From Oscillospiraceae bacterium (GTDB taxonomy: Bacteria > Bacillota > Clostridia > Oscillospirales > Ruminococcaceae), in the NCBI GenBank assembly GCA_016297165.1, contig JAEDHF010000043.1:1-12285 (forward strand): a stretch of 12,285 bases of DNA, given 5' to 3'. Both the position numbers and the translations under genes were made by a program. The notes under the pieces were generated by a model. The model saw nothing but the letters and a program-made list of their open reading frames with translations, made no database searches and was not told the DNA's origin. Shown here in pieces: positions 1-6,492 of the stretch (position 1 is the stretch's first letter; every line of letters starts with the position of its first letter).

Positions 1-9
1 CGATTATGC

Positions 10-38
10 TTGTTTTTTTGTAAGTTTAGCGTTATAAT
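10..38 (+). promoter_or_regulatory. sigma-A promoter of rnr
   Basis: A -35 box TTGTTT (10-15) and a perfect -10 box TATAAT (33-38) are separated by 17 bp, about 40 bp upstream of the rnr start. The rnr ribosome binding site AAAGGAG (65-71) lies 7 bases before the ATG. The promoter suggests that rnr starts its own transcript rather than depending on an upstream gene, although upstream sequence is not visible. Confidence 0.7.
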
Positions 39-78
39 TAAGTTATAAGTAAAAACACTCCCCGAAAGGAGCAGAATT

Positions 79-2193
79 ATGAAATATACAATAAGAAAGA
101 AAATAATCGACCTGCTTATGCCCGCAAAAAAAGAGGGCGTTACCGAGGGAAAACTCCTTACACTTTTAGGAGCAACCAAAAAGGAAAGAAAGCGCTATCT
201 CGGAGTTCTCGAGGTTCTCGAAAAAGAGGGCGTAATATACTTTTCTAAGGGCAGATATATCCTTAAGGGCGCAAAGCATTATTTCGAGGGCACCGTAGTA
301 AAGCTTTCGAGAAGCCACGGTTTTATACGAAACGACAGCACCGGGGAGGAATTATTCGTAAGAGGAAGGGATTTACAGGGTGCTGTCCCCGGAGACAGAG
401 TTCTCGCAAGAGTAATAGAATTCAAGGACGAAACCCACAATTCCGATACCGCTTCGGTGGTCCTGGTTCTTGAGGAAACTGAGGGGGTATTGACGGGTAC
501 TGTTGTTACCGAGGGAAAAAAGCTTAAGCTTCGCCCCGACAGCTTCGTTTCCGACCCGCTCACCATTGTCCGCTATAACGGAAACGACATAAAGGACGGA
601 GATAAGGTAAGATTCACTATTCATGACAGAGCTCAGCATCACAGCGATATAACCGTAGATATAGATTCAATTTACGGAAGCTCGGGCTACGCTAAGGTTT
701 CCGTTGACGCCTATATAGACGAAAAGGCTATACTTACGGAGTTTTCTGCCGCTGTTATGGACGAGGCTATCGCAATAGAACATCGCGGAATAAAAGCCGC
801 CGACTATGAGGGCAGAGAGGATTTAAGAGACCTCCCGATTTTTACCATTGACGGAGCGGACACAAAGGATATTGACGACGCAATAAGCATAGAACGCACC
901 GAAAAGGGCTTTTCCCTCGGCGTTCATATCGCCGATGTATCACATTATGTAAAAAAGGGCAGCGAGCTGGAAAAGGAGGTACACAGAAGAGGTACCAGTA
1001 TCTATATCGCCGACAGGGTTATACCTATGCTCCCGAAGCAGCTTTCCAACGGTATCTGTTCCCTTAATCCGAATACCGACAGGCTTGCCTTCTCCTGCCT
1101 TATGGAGCTTAGCGGAAATGGAGAAATAAAGAGCTTCAGATTCGCTAAAACCGTTATACGTTCCCGTGTACAGGGCGTATATTCCGAGATAAACAGTATC
1201 CTCGCAGGCGAAGAAACGGAAGAAATCAGGAAGAAATACGCCGAGGTTATTTCTGCAATTCCCGTAATGGCGGAGCTTTCGGCAATTCTTGATAAGAATC
1301 GTGACCGCCGCGGCGCTCCCGAAATAGACTCAAAGGAAAGTAAGATTATCTGCAACAGCGAGGGAATCTGCATCGACATAAAGGAGCGTTCAAGAGGCGT
1401 TTCCGAGGGTATTATCGAAAACTTTATGCTATGTGCAAACAACTGCGCCGCTAAGCTTGCTATGGAAAAAGGCTTTCCTTTCGTATATCGTATTCATGAG
1501 GCTCCCGAGAGCGAAAAGCTTTTGCGTTTACAGCAGACCCTTGTGCATTTAGGTGTTGACCCTAAGGGAATAAGCGAAAAGAGTACCGCCGCCGACCTTT
1601 CCGCATTACTGAAGCGCACAAAGGAGGACCCGAAGTCCTCGGTTATAAATAAGCTTACCCTTCGTTCGATGATGAAGGCGAAGTACAGCGAGGAGCCCGT
1701 AGGTCATTTCGGACTGGTTATGGCTGAATATGCACATTTCACCTCCCCTATCCGCCGTTATGCCGACTTTACAATTCATAGAATACTCTCCGATTATGTT
1801 TCGGGCACTTCTGTAGATAAGCTTAACAAGAAATACACCAAGCTCTGCCGTGAAAATGCCAACAGAGCAAGCACCACCGAGCTTATCGCCGTTGAAGCGG
1901 AGCGTGACTGTGAAAAATTCTATATGGCGGAATATATGAGAAATCATATCGGCGAGGAATTCGACGGATATATTTCGGGAGTAATCGGTACAGGCTTCTT
2001 TGTAGAGCTGCCCAATACCGTAGAGGGAAAGGTTGACGTTCTTTCCCTGCCCCTCGGAAGCTACGAGGTTGCTAACGATATATCTCTCGTTGAAACCCTC
2101 TCAAATAAGGCGTACACCATCGGCGACGCCGTTCGTGTGAAATGCGTTAAGGCGGACGCAGGAAGCGGTCTTATCGACTTTATTCTTGTTTGA
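79..2193 (+). CDS. rnr: RNase R, 3'-5' exoribonuclease (RNB family)
   Basis: RNase R degrades structured RNA processively from the 3' end in the cytoplasm and acts in rRNA quality control, mRNA decay and trans-translation. The 704-residue protein shows the family order: an N-terminal winged-helix region (about 1-62), a cold-shock OB domain (about 70-115, GTVVKLSRSHGFI), a second OB region, the RNB catalytic domain (about 240-570) and a C-terminal S1 domain (about 625-700). The four catalytic aspartates fall at D258, D264, D266 and D267 in IDGADTKDIDDA, with the spacing of D201/D207/D209/D210 of RNase II. The conserved HFTSPIRRYAD block is at 553-563. The protein stops directly after the S1 domain, so it lacks the lysine-rich tail of the longer E. 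coli enzyme. The ATG is supported by AAAGGAG 7 bases upstream. RNase II is the alternative, but Firmicutes typically carry the R type. The smpB/secG neighbours common in other Firmicutes are not seen here. Confidence 0.95.
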   Translation: MKYTIRKKIIDLLMPAKKEGVTEGKLLTLLGATKKERKRYLGVLEVLEKEGVIYFSKGRYILKGAKHYFEGTVVKLSRSHGFIRNDSTGEELFVRGRDLQGAVPGDRVLARVIEFKDETHNSDTASVVLVLEETEGVLTGTVVTEGKKLKLRPDSFVSDPLTIVRYNGNDIKDGDKVRFTIHDRAQHHSDITVDIDSIYGSSGYAKVSVDAYIDEKAILTEFSAAVMDEAIAIEHRGIKAADYEGREDLRDLPIFTIDGADTKDIDDAISIERTEKGFSLGVHIADVSHYVKKGSELEKEVHRRGTSIYIADRVIPMLPKQLSNGICSLNPNTDRLAFSCLMELSGNGEIKSFRFAKTVIRSRVQGVYSEINSILAGEETEEIRKKYAEVISAIPVMAELSAILDKNRDRRGAPEIDSKESKIICNSEGICIDIKERSRGVSEGIIENFMLCANNCAAKLAMEKGFPFVYRIHEAPESEKLLRLQQTLVHLGVDPKGISEKSTAADLSALLKRTKEDPKSSVINKLTLRSMMKAKYSEEPVGHFGLVMAEYAHFTSPIRRYADFTIHRILSDYVSGTSVDKLNKKYTKLCRENANRASTTELIAVEAERDCEKFYMAEYMRNHIGEEFDGYISGVIGTGFFVELPNTVEGKVDVLSLPLGSYEVANDISLVETLSNKAYTIGDAVRVKCVKADAGSGLIDFILV

Positions 2194-2228
2194 GAATATT
2201 CTGAGACATTAAAGAAATAAGATGATTA

Positions 2229-2273
2229 GAGCGGTGCTCCGCCCCGTACCCCGCAACCCTTTGAAAAGGGTTG
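2229..2273. repeat. GC-rich double-hairpin block after rnr
   Basis: A small dyad (GAGC-GGT-GCTC at 2229-2239, or the alternative GCGG-TGCT-CCGC at 2231-2242) is followed by CAACCCTT-TGAA-AAGGGTTG (2254-2273), an 8-bp perfect stem with a 4-base loop. No T-run follows closely, so it is not a textbook intrinsic terminator. Its composition is richer in G+C than the surrounding spacer, which suggests a dispersed intergenic repeat or an mRNA 3'-end stabilising structure for rnr. Both readings are inference. Confidence 0.45.
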
Positions 2274-2319
2274 ACCTAAACTTTAATTCTGTATGAGATA
2301 ATAAAACTGCAATAGCGAA

Positions 2320-2353
2320 AACTCCCCATTGATATTGATAACAATGGGGAGTT
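2320..2353. terminator. 12-bp hairpin, probable bidirectional terminator
   Basis: AACTCCCCATTG (2320-2331) and its exact reverse complement (2342-2353) flank a 10-base loop. On the minus strand the stem runs into TTTT, and on the plus strand only a weak T-containing tail follows. It sits between two convergent genes and could end both transcripts. It is separated from the htpG stop codon by the 180-bp repeat element. Confidence 0.6.
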
Positions 2354-2361
2354 CAGTTATA

Positions 2362-2541
2362 TTAAGGCAATACCACACAAAGATTGCGTGCGGATTGCGC
2401 AGTCAGATTTTTCGTCAGATTGTGCAAATTGAGTGCAGGTTGGCTGACGCCAATCAAGCGAAATTTGTGCAAGATGACGGAGAAGATGCAAGCAAGGCGT
2501 ACGCAAAGCTGTTAGGCGGTCTTTGTGCGGTGTTGCCTTAA
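2362..2541. mobile_element. 180-bp palindromic MITE-like element
   Basis: The element begins TTAAGGCAATACCACACAAA (2362-2381) and ends with the inverted copy (2521-2541). The 21-bp terminal repeats differ at two positions. Inside, further arms pair imperfectly: TTGCGTGCG on the left with CGTACGCAA on the right, CGTCA with TGACG, and AAATT with AATTT. The folding centre is TTGGC-TGAC-GCCAA (2440-2453). The whole unit could therefore fold into one long imperfect hairpin. It encodes no transposase, so if mobile it would be moved in trans. TTAA is present at both outer ends, and because TTAA is itself a palindrome it may be either a target duplication or part of the terminal repeat. The right end contains the htpG stop codon. 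Confidence 0.65.
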
Positions 2542-4433
2542 AGCATAAGCGAGCATACCTTATTGCAGTAATCAACGGGGTCTTCAATATCAATACCCTC
2601 GATAAGACGAGCCTGCTGATAAAGAATATCGGTATAGGCAGAAAGCTTTTCCTTGTCGGTTTCATAGAGCGAGCGAAGCTTATCGAAAATAGCGTGATTT
2701 GCGTTAATTTCGAGAACCTTATCTGCCTTCGGCTTGCTGTTATTATCGGGCATAGCGCCGAGAACCTTTTCCATTTCTATTGAAAGAGCGCCGTCGCTGG
2801 TAAGGCATACGGGGTGAGAACGAAGTCTTGAGGAAAGGCGAACGTCGGCAACCTTACCCTCTAAAAGCTTCTTCATTTCCTCCAGCATATCCTTATTTTC
2901 TTCCGCTTTTTCCTTCTTTTCATTCTTCTCCTCTTCGGTTTCGAAGTCGGTATCGCTGGACTGAATGGACTTGAATTCCTTACCGTCGTAATCTACGAGC
3001 ATCTGGAGCGTGAATTCGTCGATACTGTCGGTAAGATAAAGGATTTCGTAGCCCTTTTCCTTAATCATTTCCGTCTGGGGCAGGCAGTCTATCTTTGCTA
3101 CGGTCTCGCCGCTTGCGAAATAGATAACCTTCTGGTCCTCCTTCATACGGGTGATATATTCGTCAATGGTGGTAAGCTTCTTTTCGGAGGAGGAATAGAA
3201 CATAAGCAGATCCTTAAGGAGCTCCTTATTCATACCGTAGCCGCTGTAAAGGCCGAACTTAATCTGTAAGCCGAAATTCTTCCAGAATTCCTCGTACTTT
3301 TCCCTTTCGTTATTGAGCATTTTCTTAAGCTCGTTCTTTATAGTTCTTTCAATACTTCTCTCGATAAGCTTAAGCTGCTTATCGTGCTGGAGCATTTCAC
3401 GGGAAATATTGAGGGATAAGTCCTCGCTGTCAACAAGACCCTTCACGAAGCTGAAATAATCGGGGAGCAGGTCTGCACACTTTTCCATAATAAGAACGCC
3501 GCTTGAATAAAGCTGGAGACCCTTTTCGTAATCCTTTGAGTAGTAATCGAAGGGAGCCTTTCCGGGGATAAAGAGAAGTGCGTTATAGGTAGCGGTACCC
3601 TCTGTCTTGGAATGTATATGGGTAAGGGGGTCGGAGTAATCGAGGAATTTTTCTTTATAGAATTCGTTATATTCCTCGTCGGTAAGCTCCGTCTTATTCT
3701 TCTTCCAGATAGGAACCATGCTGTTGAGGGTTTCAACGCACTTGTGCTCCTCGTATTCGTTTTCTGTGCCCTCCTTAAGATGCCTGTGGGTGCATTCCAT
3801 CTTAATAGGATAACGGATATAGTCGGAATATCTCTTTACAAGGGATTTGATTTTGTATTCTGCGAGGAAATCATCGTAGCTTTCGTCCTCGGTGGATTCC
3901 TTTATATAAAGGGTAATTTCCGAGCCGTAGCCTTCCTTTTCGCTTTCGGTTATCGTATAACCGTCAACCCCCGAGGATTCCCATAAATAAGCGGTATCCT
4001 CGCCGTATTTCTTAGTAAGTACGGTAACCTTTTCCGCTACCATAAAGGCGGAATAGAAGCCTACGCCGAACTGACCGATTACGTCAACCTCTTCCTTATC
4101 GGTGTCGGCATTTTCCTGCTTGAACTTAAAGGAGCCGGACTGGGCGATAACGCCGAGGTTGTTTTCGAGGTCGTCCTTATCCATACCTATACCGCAATCC
4201 TTGATTGTAATGGTGCGATTTTCCTTGTTTACATCAAGCATAATTGAGAGGTCTTCTCTTGTTATACCGAGGTTTTCCTGCATTGACTTGAAATAGAGCT
4301 TATCCATAGCGTCGCTTGCATTGGAAATAAGCTCACGAAGAAAGATTTCCTTGTGTGTATAGATAGAGTTAATCATCATTTCCAGCAAACGCTTGGATTC
4401 AGCTTTAAACTGCTTTTTTGCCATAAATAACAC
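2538..4433 (-). CDS. htpG: HtpG, bacterial Hsp90 chaperone
   Basis: HtpG is the cytoplasmic ATP-dependent Hsp90 homologue, a homodimer that remodels client proteins under heat and other stress. The 631-residue protein is full length (E. coli 624). The GHKL ATPase domain shows the N-box RELISNASDA with catalytic E34, the G1 motif DCGIGM (79-84), IAQSGS and the lid motif GQFGVGFYSAF (about 120-130). Middle and C-terminal dimerisation domains follow. The start is ambiguous. A GTG at 4433 has an AGGA 7 bases upstream, while the ATG at 4424 gives the family-typical N-terminus MAKKQFKAES but leaves a 16-base gap to that AGGA. I keep the GTG because of the ribosome binding site. The gene is monocistronic, under a sigma-A promoter with a CIRCE operator. 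Its stop codon lies in the inverted repeat of the adjacent 180-bp element. Confidence 0.96.
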   Translation of the reverse strand: MLFMAKKQFKAESKRLLEMMINSIYTHKEIFLRELISNASDAMDKLYFKSMQENLGITREDLSIMLDVNKENRTITIKDCGIGMDKDDLENNLGVIAQSGSFKFKQENADTDKEEVDVIGQFGVGFYSAFMVAEKVTVLTKKYGEDTAYLWESSGVDGYTITESEKEGYGSEITLYIKESTEDESYDDFLAEYKIKSLVKRYSDYIRYPIKMECTHRHLKEGTENEYEEHKCVETLNSMVPIWKKNKTELTDEEYNEFYKEKFLDYSDPLTHIHSKTEGTATYNALLFIPGKAPFDYYSKDYEKGLQLYSSGVLIMEKCADLLPDYFSFVKGLVDSEDLSLNISREMLQHDKQLKLIERSIERTIKNELKKMLNNEREKYEEFWKNFGLQIKFGLYSGYGMNKELLKDLLMFYSSSEKKLTTIDEYITRMKEDQKVIYFASGETVAKIDCLPQTEMIKEKGYEILYLTDSIDEFTLQMLVDYDGKEFKSIQSSDTDFETEEEKNEKKEKAEENKDMLEEMKKLLEGKVADVRLSSRLRSHPVCLTSDGALSIEMEKVLGAMPDNNSKPKADKVLEINANHAIFDKLRSLYETDKEKLSAYTDILYQQARLIEGIDIEDPVDYCNKVCSLML

Positions 4434-4460
4434 TTCGCTTTCCTGTCATTTTATATCATT

Positions 4461-4487
4461 TTAGCACTCTCGTCCTTTGAGTGCTAA
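4461..4487. promoter_or_regulatory. CIRCE operator (HrcA binding site)
   Basis: TTAGCACTC (4461-4469), a 9-base spacer, and GAGTGCTAA (4479-4487) exactly match the CIRCE consensus TTAGCACTC-N9-GAGTGCTAA. The operator starts just downstream of the htpG -10 box and covers the expected transcription start, the classic arrangement for repression by HrcA. HrcA loses activity on heat shock when GroEL is titrated, so htpG should be heat-induced. CIRCE is best known from the groE and dnaK operons. Confidence 0.97.
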
Positions 4488-4491
4488 AATC

Positions 4492-4519
4492 ATTATATCA
4501 CTTTTTTTCGTATTGTCAA
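4492..4519 (-). promoter_or_regulatory. sigma-A promoter of htpG
   Basis: Read on the minus strand, a perfect TTGACA (4519-4514) and a perfect TATAAT (4497-4492) are separated by 16 bp. Transcription would start near 4485, inside the CIRCE operator. The near-consensus strength fits a promoter held down by a repressor. Confidence 0.85.
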
Positions 4520-4562
4520 TACCTTTTTTTATTTTTCACAAAGTTTTAACACCACGGCATTC

Positions 4563-4591
4563 TTGACAAAAAAATGCAAATGTGAGATAAT
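4563..4591 (+). promoter_or_regulatory. sigma-A promoter of the CNNM-type gene
   Basis: TTGACA (4563-4568) and GATAAT (4586-4591) are separated by 17 bp, 29 bp upstream of the start codon. The ribosome binding site GAAAGG (4606-4611) lies 9 bases before the ATG. The promoter is divergent from that of htpG, with about 43 bp between the two -35 boxes, and the CIRCE operator does not overlap it. Confidence 0.8.
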
Positions 4592-4620
4592 ACATATAGT
4601 TTATAGAAAGGCATTCGGAA

Positions 4621-5889
4621 ATGGAACAACATATCGGTACACTTATTTTCATAATACTTTTAATTTTCGCCTCCTCCTTTTTCTCCGCTTCGGAAACCGC
4701 ATATACAAGCGCAAATAAGATAAGGCTCCGTAGTCTTGCGGACGAGGGAAAGAAATCCGCGGAGCGTGCATTAAAAATAATTTCACGCTACGATAAAATA
4801 CTTACCACTATCTTAGTAGGCAACAATATCGTAAATATCCTTACCTCCTCCTTAGCTACGGTTATGTGCATAGCCCTCTGGGGGGACAACGGCTCCCTTA
4901 TTTCAACCTTATCCGTTACGATAGTTGTGCTTATCTTCGGTGAAATACTGCCCAAAACCATAGCAAAAGCTCACGCAGAAAGATTCGCCTGCGCCATAAG
5001 CGGAATTATGAACTTTCTTATGATAGTATTTACGCCCATATCCGCTTTGTTCTTACTGCTTCAAAGGCTTGCTACAAAACTGTTTTGCAGCAAGAACAAG
5101 GAAGTCAGCATGACCGAGCAGGAGCTTATCCATATCATCGAGGAAATTGAGGACGAGGGCGTTCTCGAGGAGCAGGAAAGCAGCCTCGTAAGAAGCGCCC
5201 TTACCTTCGACGAGACCCTCGTTTCCTCTATTCTTACGCCGAGAGTAAACGTAGTAGCAATCGAAATAAATTCGGATATAGAAAACGTAAAGGAAATATT
5301 TACCCGTGAGGAATATTCCCGTATTCCCGTTTACGAAAAGACAATCGACCATATTGTAGGCGTCGTTACGAGAAAGGAACTTTTCGAGAATCTCGTCCAT
5401 AAAAAAGCCTTCTATTTAAGGGATATTATTCAGGAAACCCTCTATGTCCCCAGCCTTTCTAAAATTTCCGACGTACTTAAGCAGATGCAGAAGAAGAAAA
5501 TTCACCTTGCGGTGGTGGTTGACCAGTACGGCGGTACAGAGGGCATCGTTACCCTTGAGGACGTGCTCGAGGAGCTTGTTGGCGAAATATACGACGAAAG
5601 TGACGAGATAAAGTCGCCCGTAACCTTTCTTAGCGAAAATGTTTTTGAAACAGGCGGCGACCTTTCACGGAACGACTTCAACCGCTATTTCGAAAACCGT
5701 GGCGATAATTTCAGAATAGATTCCGACAGCAATACGGTAGGCGGCTGGATATTCGAGCTTTTCGGAAAAATACCCGAGGAGGGCGAGGTAGTAACTACCG
5801 AGAATTTCATAATTACCGTAAAATCCCTTAAAAATTTCAGAGTTGACAGACTGCGCTTTGAAATACTGAAAAAAGACGAAGAACAATGA
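4621..5889 (+). CDS. CNNM/CorC-type membrane protein (DUF21-CBS-CorC_HlyC)
   Basis: This is an integral membrane protein of the family often labelled hemolysin-related, whose characterised members (CorC, MpfA, CNNM) export or regulate Mg2+. The 422 residues show an N-terminal DUF21 transmembrane domain (about 1-150, hydrophobic segments near 5-25, 60-85, 92-110 and 125-150) with SASETAYTSAN and GEILPKTIAKAHAERFA. A cytosolic CBS pair follows (about 205-320), with LTPRVNVVAI, YSRIPVYE and DQYGGTEGIVTLEDVLEELV (301-320). The C-terminal CorC_HlyC domain (about 335-415) contains NTVGGWIFELFGKIPEEGE. Length and architecture are those of an intact member. It is translationally coupled to the next gene by a 4-bp ATGA overlap. 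Mg2+ transport is inferred from the family; haemolytic activity is not implied. Confidence 0.9.
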   Translation: MEQHIGTLIFIILLIFASSFFSASETAYTSANKIRLRSLADEGKKSAERALKIISRYDKILTTILVGNNIVNILTSSLATVMCIALWGDNGSLISTLSVTIVVLIFGEILPKTIAKAHAERFACAISGIMNFLMIVFTPISALFLLLQRLATKLFCSKNKEVSMTEQELIHIIEEIEDEGVLEEQESSLVRSALTFDETLVSSILTPRVNVVAIEINSDIENVKEIFTREEYSRIPVYEKTIDHIVGVVTRKELFENLVHKKAFYLRDIIQETLYVPSLSKISDVLKQMQKKKIHLAVVVDQYGGTEGIVTLEDVLEELVGEIYDESDEIKSPVTFLSENVFETGGDLSRNDFNRYFENRGDNFRIDSDSNTVGGWIFELFGKIPEEGEVVTTENFIITVKSLKNFRVDRLRFEILKKDEEQ

Positions 5890-6458
5890 CCTTTTATATA
5901 GTTATTACCGTTATATCCGCCGTTGCTCTTACGGCGGATATGATACTAAGGTATATGGAAAATATGCGCTCCTTCGGTATGGATGAGCCGCTCCATAATA
6001 TAAAGGGAAAGATAATCCCTGTGGAAGAATTCCTGCCTAACGACCTTACAATGCTATGTGTTTCGGCGCTTACTCTTGGAGTTGTAGGAATAATACTTAA
6101 GCTGTTTGATATAAACGGTCTTGTAGCCTTTCCCTGTGCCCTTCTGTCGGGCTCATTGATGAATTTTCTTATCGTCCATTTTATTAAGCCCTATATCGGC
6201 AAGGCTTCCCACAAAGCGCTCACCAAGGATATAGATATAAGCGGCGAAAAGGCGGTATGCACCGAGAAAATCGAAAAGGACGGTTACGGAAAAATAAAGC
6301 TTATTTATAAGGAAAGGGACTATTATTTTGACGCAGTTTCCGCCAATGAAACAGACATTCACAAGGGCGAAAGGGTTTATATTCTGTATCATGAGGATAA
6401 CGTCTGTTCTGTTGAAAAGGAAACGGAGATAATTTCCGACGAATACTTCAAAAATTGA
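5886..6458 (+). CDS. small membrane protein with probable NfeD-like OB-fold domain
   Basis: I do not recognise a named gene here. The 190-residue protein has one hydrophobic segment at the N-terminus (about 3-20), a polar stretch with IKGKIIPVEEFLPNDL, two further membrane segments (about 54-73 and 78-100), and a soluble C-terminal domain (about 112-182). That domain is rich in short beta strands and glycines (GEKAVCTEKIEKDGYGKIKL, then IHKGERVYILYHEDNVCSVE), like the OB fold of NfeD, YuaF and YqiJ proteins. Members of those families usually accompany flotillin-like or SPFH proteins, and none is encoded in this window. The start overlaps the upstream stop as ATGA, so the two proteins are probably made together and may act in the same membrane. 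The gene ends in a strong terminator whose stem includes the last two bases of the stop codon. The family assignment is tentative. Confidence 0.6.
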   Translation: MTFYIVITVISAVALTADMILRYMENMRSFGMDEPLHNIKGKIIPVEEFLPNDLTMLCVSALTLGVVGIILKLFDINGLVAFPCALLSGSLMNFLIVHFIKPYIGKASHKALTKDIDISGEKAVCTEKIEKDGYGKIKLIYKERDYYFDAVSANETDIHKGERVYILYHEDNVCSVEKETEIISDEYFKN

Positions 6459-6492
6459 GGCAGTACGAAAAGCGTACTGCCTCTGAATTTTT
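6457..6492. terminator. bidirectional intrinsic terminator
   Basis: GAGGCAGTACG (6457-6467) pairs perfectly over 11 bp with CGTACTGCCTC (6473-6483) around a 5-base AAAAG loop. On the plus strand a TTTTT run follows (6488-6492). On the minus strand the stem is followed by AATTTTT. The hairpin sits between two convergent genes, begins within the stop codon of the plus-strand gene and ends 7 bases short of the ppk1 stop, so one structure should end both transcripts. Confidence 0.93.

Larger units (their letters stand above)
2194..2537. other. 344-bp spacer between convergent rnr and htpG
   Basis: This spacer separates the 3' ends of rnr and htpG and I see no gene in it. From left to right it holds a short AT-rich stretch, a GC-rich block with two small hairpins (about 2229-2273), a strong 12-bp hairpin (2320-2353) and a 180-bp palindromic element (from 2362 into the htpG stop codon). 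A 70-codon open frame through the element starts inside the hairpin and resembles no protein family I know, so I treat it as chance. Confidence 0.8.

Noticed and set aside
1606..1947. Minus-strand frame inside rnr
   Set aside because: It is antisense to the conserved RNB and catalytic region and has no family resemblance.
2329..2541. A 70-codon plus-strand frame in the rnr-htpG spacer
   Set aside because: It starts inside the loop of the hairpin, has no ribosome binding site, and most of it is the palindromic repeat read through. Repeat-derived frames of this kind are common spurious calls.
2357..2665. Minus-strand frame of 102 codons over the end of htpG
   Set aside because: It lies in another frame of htpG and the repeat element, with no recognisable domain or start signal.
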